Positions 14,641 to 15,511 of a stretch of 15,511 nt of DNA are shown piece by piece. The position numbers were made by a program, and so were the translations under genes. Source of the DNA: an uncultured Collinsella sp. (lineage in GTDB: Bacteria; Actinomycetota; Coriobacteriia; Coriobacteriales; Coriobacteriaceae); NCBI GenBank assembly GCA_900549535.1, contig UROR01000040.1, positions 1-15,511 on the forward strand, read 5' to 3'. The notes under the pieces were generated by a model. It was not told the origin of the DNA, did no database searches, and saw only the letters and a list, made by a program, of their open reading frames with translations. The first letter of the stretch is position 1. Every line of letters begins with the position of its first letter.

Positions 14641-15511
14641 TCACGATTTTCTCAAGATGTTCGTAATCCAGAGCAAAAGCGCAGTCTCCGAATCGGCCGA
14701 ACCCTTGAGCGCGAGCTCCACATCGACGGCACCCTCGAGCGCGGCAACGAGCTCGATCATCGAAAAACGACGCGCCCAGGTAAGGTGATTCTTGACCTGC
14801 CAGGCCTGGAGCTTGAGCGTCGCGGCGAGCTCACGCCCCTGCCCACGCCCATCGAGCGCCTTGGCGACGATCAACTCACGGATGCGACCGCATAGCAGCG
14901 TGTAGGTCCACACGTAGCTCTTGGAGGGCAGAAGTTTAAAGAGCTCGAGCGAACGCCGCATATCGCGAGCCGAGACGGCGTTGAGGAAGTCCCAGGGCTG
15001 AACCTCGGCCGTACGCACGATCCAACGCTCCACGTCGGCAAGCTCAATCTGGGGCGCCTCGACCATCTGGGCGAGCTTTACCAGGTCGTTATCGAGCATG
15101 CGCGTGTTTTCGCCCGAACGCGAGACGAGTTCCTCGGCGGCAGCCTTCGAAATCGACTTACCGTGCTGCGTCGCCATCTGCTGCACGCGGCGCGGGAGCT
15201 CCCAGCGCTTGGTGCCCGAACAGTCGATCACGGCCTTCTTGTCAATCTTGGCGATCGCCTTATACAGGCGCGTATTCTTGGCAAGCGAGTCGGCGATGAT
15301 GAGGCAGACCGTTGTGGGGCTGGGACTCGCCAGATAGTCGACAAGCGGCTCCGAGACCGCCTTGGCGAGCTTTGAGCAGCCGTCAAGGATTACCAGGCGA
15401 AACTCACTACCCATCGGAAAGGTGTTAAGCGATCCGATAATGGACTCGATATCGGGGTCCTTGGTCATGTCGCGCTCGTCGAGGTTGAACTCGACCATAC
15501 CCGACTTTTCC
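14641..15511 (-). CDS. holA: DNA polymerase III delta subunit, 5' end cut by window edge
   Basis: HolA (delta) opens the beta sliding clamp within the clamp loader. The frame is open from base 15511 to TGA at 14641, 290 codons including the stop, so the N-terminus lies outside. The visible part begins EKSGMVEFNLDERDM, which matches the early region of delta after its first strand and helix. It continues with LVILDGCSKLAKAVSEPLVDYLASPSPTTVCLIIADSL, KRWELPRRVQQMATQHGKSIS, EELVSRSGENTRMLDNDLVKL and a helical C-terminal collar domain ending ALLLWITNILRKS. A shorter frame starting at ATG 15498 is not the true start. holA before rpsT and lepA is a common Gram-positive order, usually with comEC upstream. 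No terminator is seen after its stop. Confidence 0.93.
   Translation of the reverse strand, partial: EKSGMVEFNLDERDMTKDPDIESIIGSLNTFPMGSEFRLVILDGCSKLAKAVSEPLVDYLASPSPTTVCLIIADSLAKNTRLYKAIAKIDKKAVIDCSGTKRWELPRRVQQMATQHGKSISKAAAEELVSRSGENTRMLDNDLVKLAQMVEAPQIELADVERWIVRTAEVQPWDFLNAVSARDMRRSLELFKLLPSKSYVWTYTLLCGRIRELIVAKALDGRGQGRELAATLKLQAWQVKNHLTWARRFSMIELVAALEGAVDVELALKGSADSETALLLWITNILRKS

Noticed and set aside
1..15511. CRISPR array, tRNA, insertion sequence, prophage or horizontally acquired island
   Set aside because: No regularly spaced repeats, cloverleaf-like sequence, transposase or integrase was seen; base composition and codon use look even across the window.

Overview
The window looks like a housekeeping stretch from a high-GC, gut-type actinobacterium, most likely Coriobacteriia and Collinsella-like. 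That guess rests on about 60% GC, GTG/TTG starts, a leaderless-looking gene, and a gene order that resembles Firmicutes (holA-rpsT-lepA-hemW-dnaJ-mtaB-phoH-ybeY-dgkA-era-recO). The genus is inferred, not proven. All fifteen genes lie on the minus strand, so transcription runs from high to low coordinates. No gap between genes exceeds about 150 bases. I see no tRNA, rRNA, mobile element, phage gene or CRISPR array.

In transcription order: holA (DNA polymerase III delta, 5' end cut off by the right edge) is followed by rpsT, which has its own extended -10 promoter, a folded leader and a strong terminator. lepA comes next and appears to be leaderless. It starts a tightly packed run: lepA, dus and hemW, then a DnaJ-like membrane protein with its own putative promoter, then canonical dnaJ, mtaB, phoH, ybeY, dgkA, era and recO. 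At several junctions the upstream stop codon lies inside the downstream Shine-Dalgarno, or the genes overlap, which suggests translational coupling. rpsO follows recO after a 138-base leader with mutually exclusive hairpins. It ends at a Rho-independent terminator, and pnp (3' end cut off by the left edge) follows after a hairpin-rich leader.

The genes form a ribosome and RNA-quality group: ribosomal proteins S15 and S20, the ribosome-associated GTPases LepA and Era, the RNases YbeY and PNPase, and the tRNA modifiers Dus and MtaB. With them are two DnaJ-type proteins, a heme chaperone (HemW), a lipid kinase (DgkA) and two replication/repair proteins (HolA, RecO).

The most unusual locus is the DnaJ-like gene at 8882-9991. 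It has a J domain and a complete four-repeat zinc finger, but the C-terminal client-binding region is replaced by membrane segments, and its last ~27 codons look frameshifted. Other points worth checking are the putative leader RNAs of rpsT, rpsO and pnp, the leaderless lepA start, and an 11-base element shared by two putative promoters.
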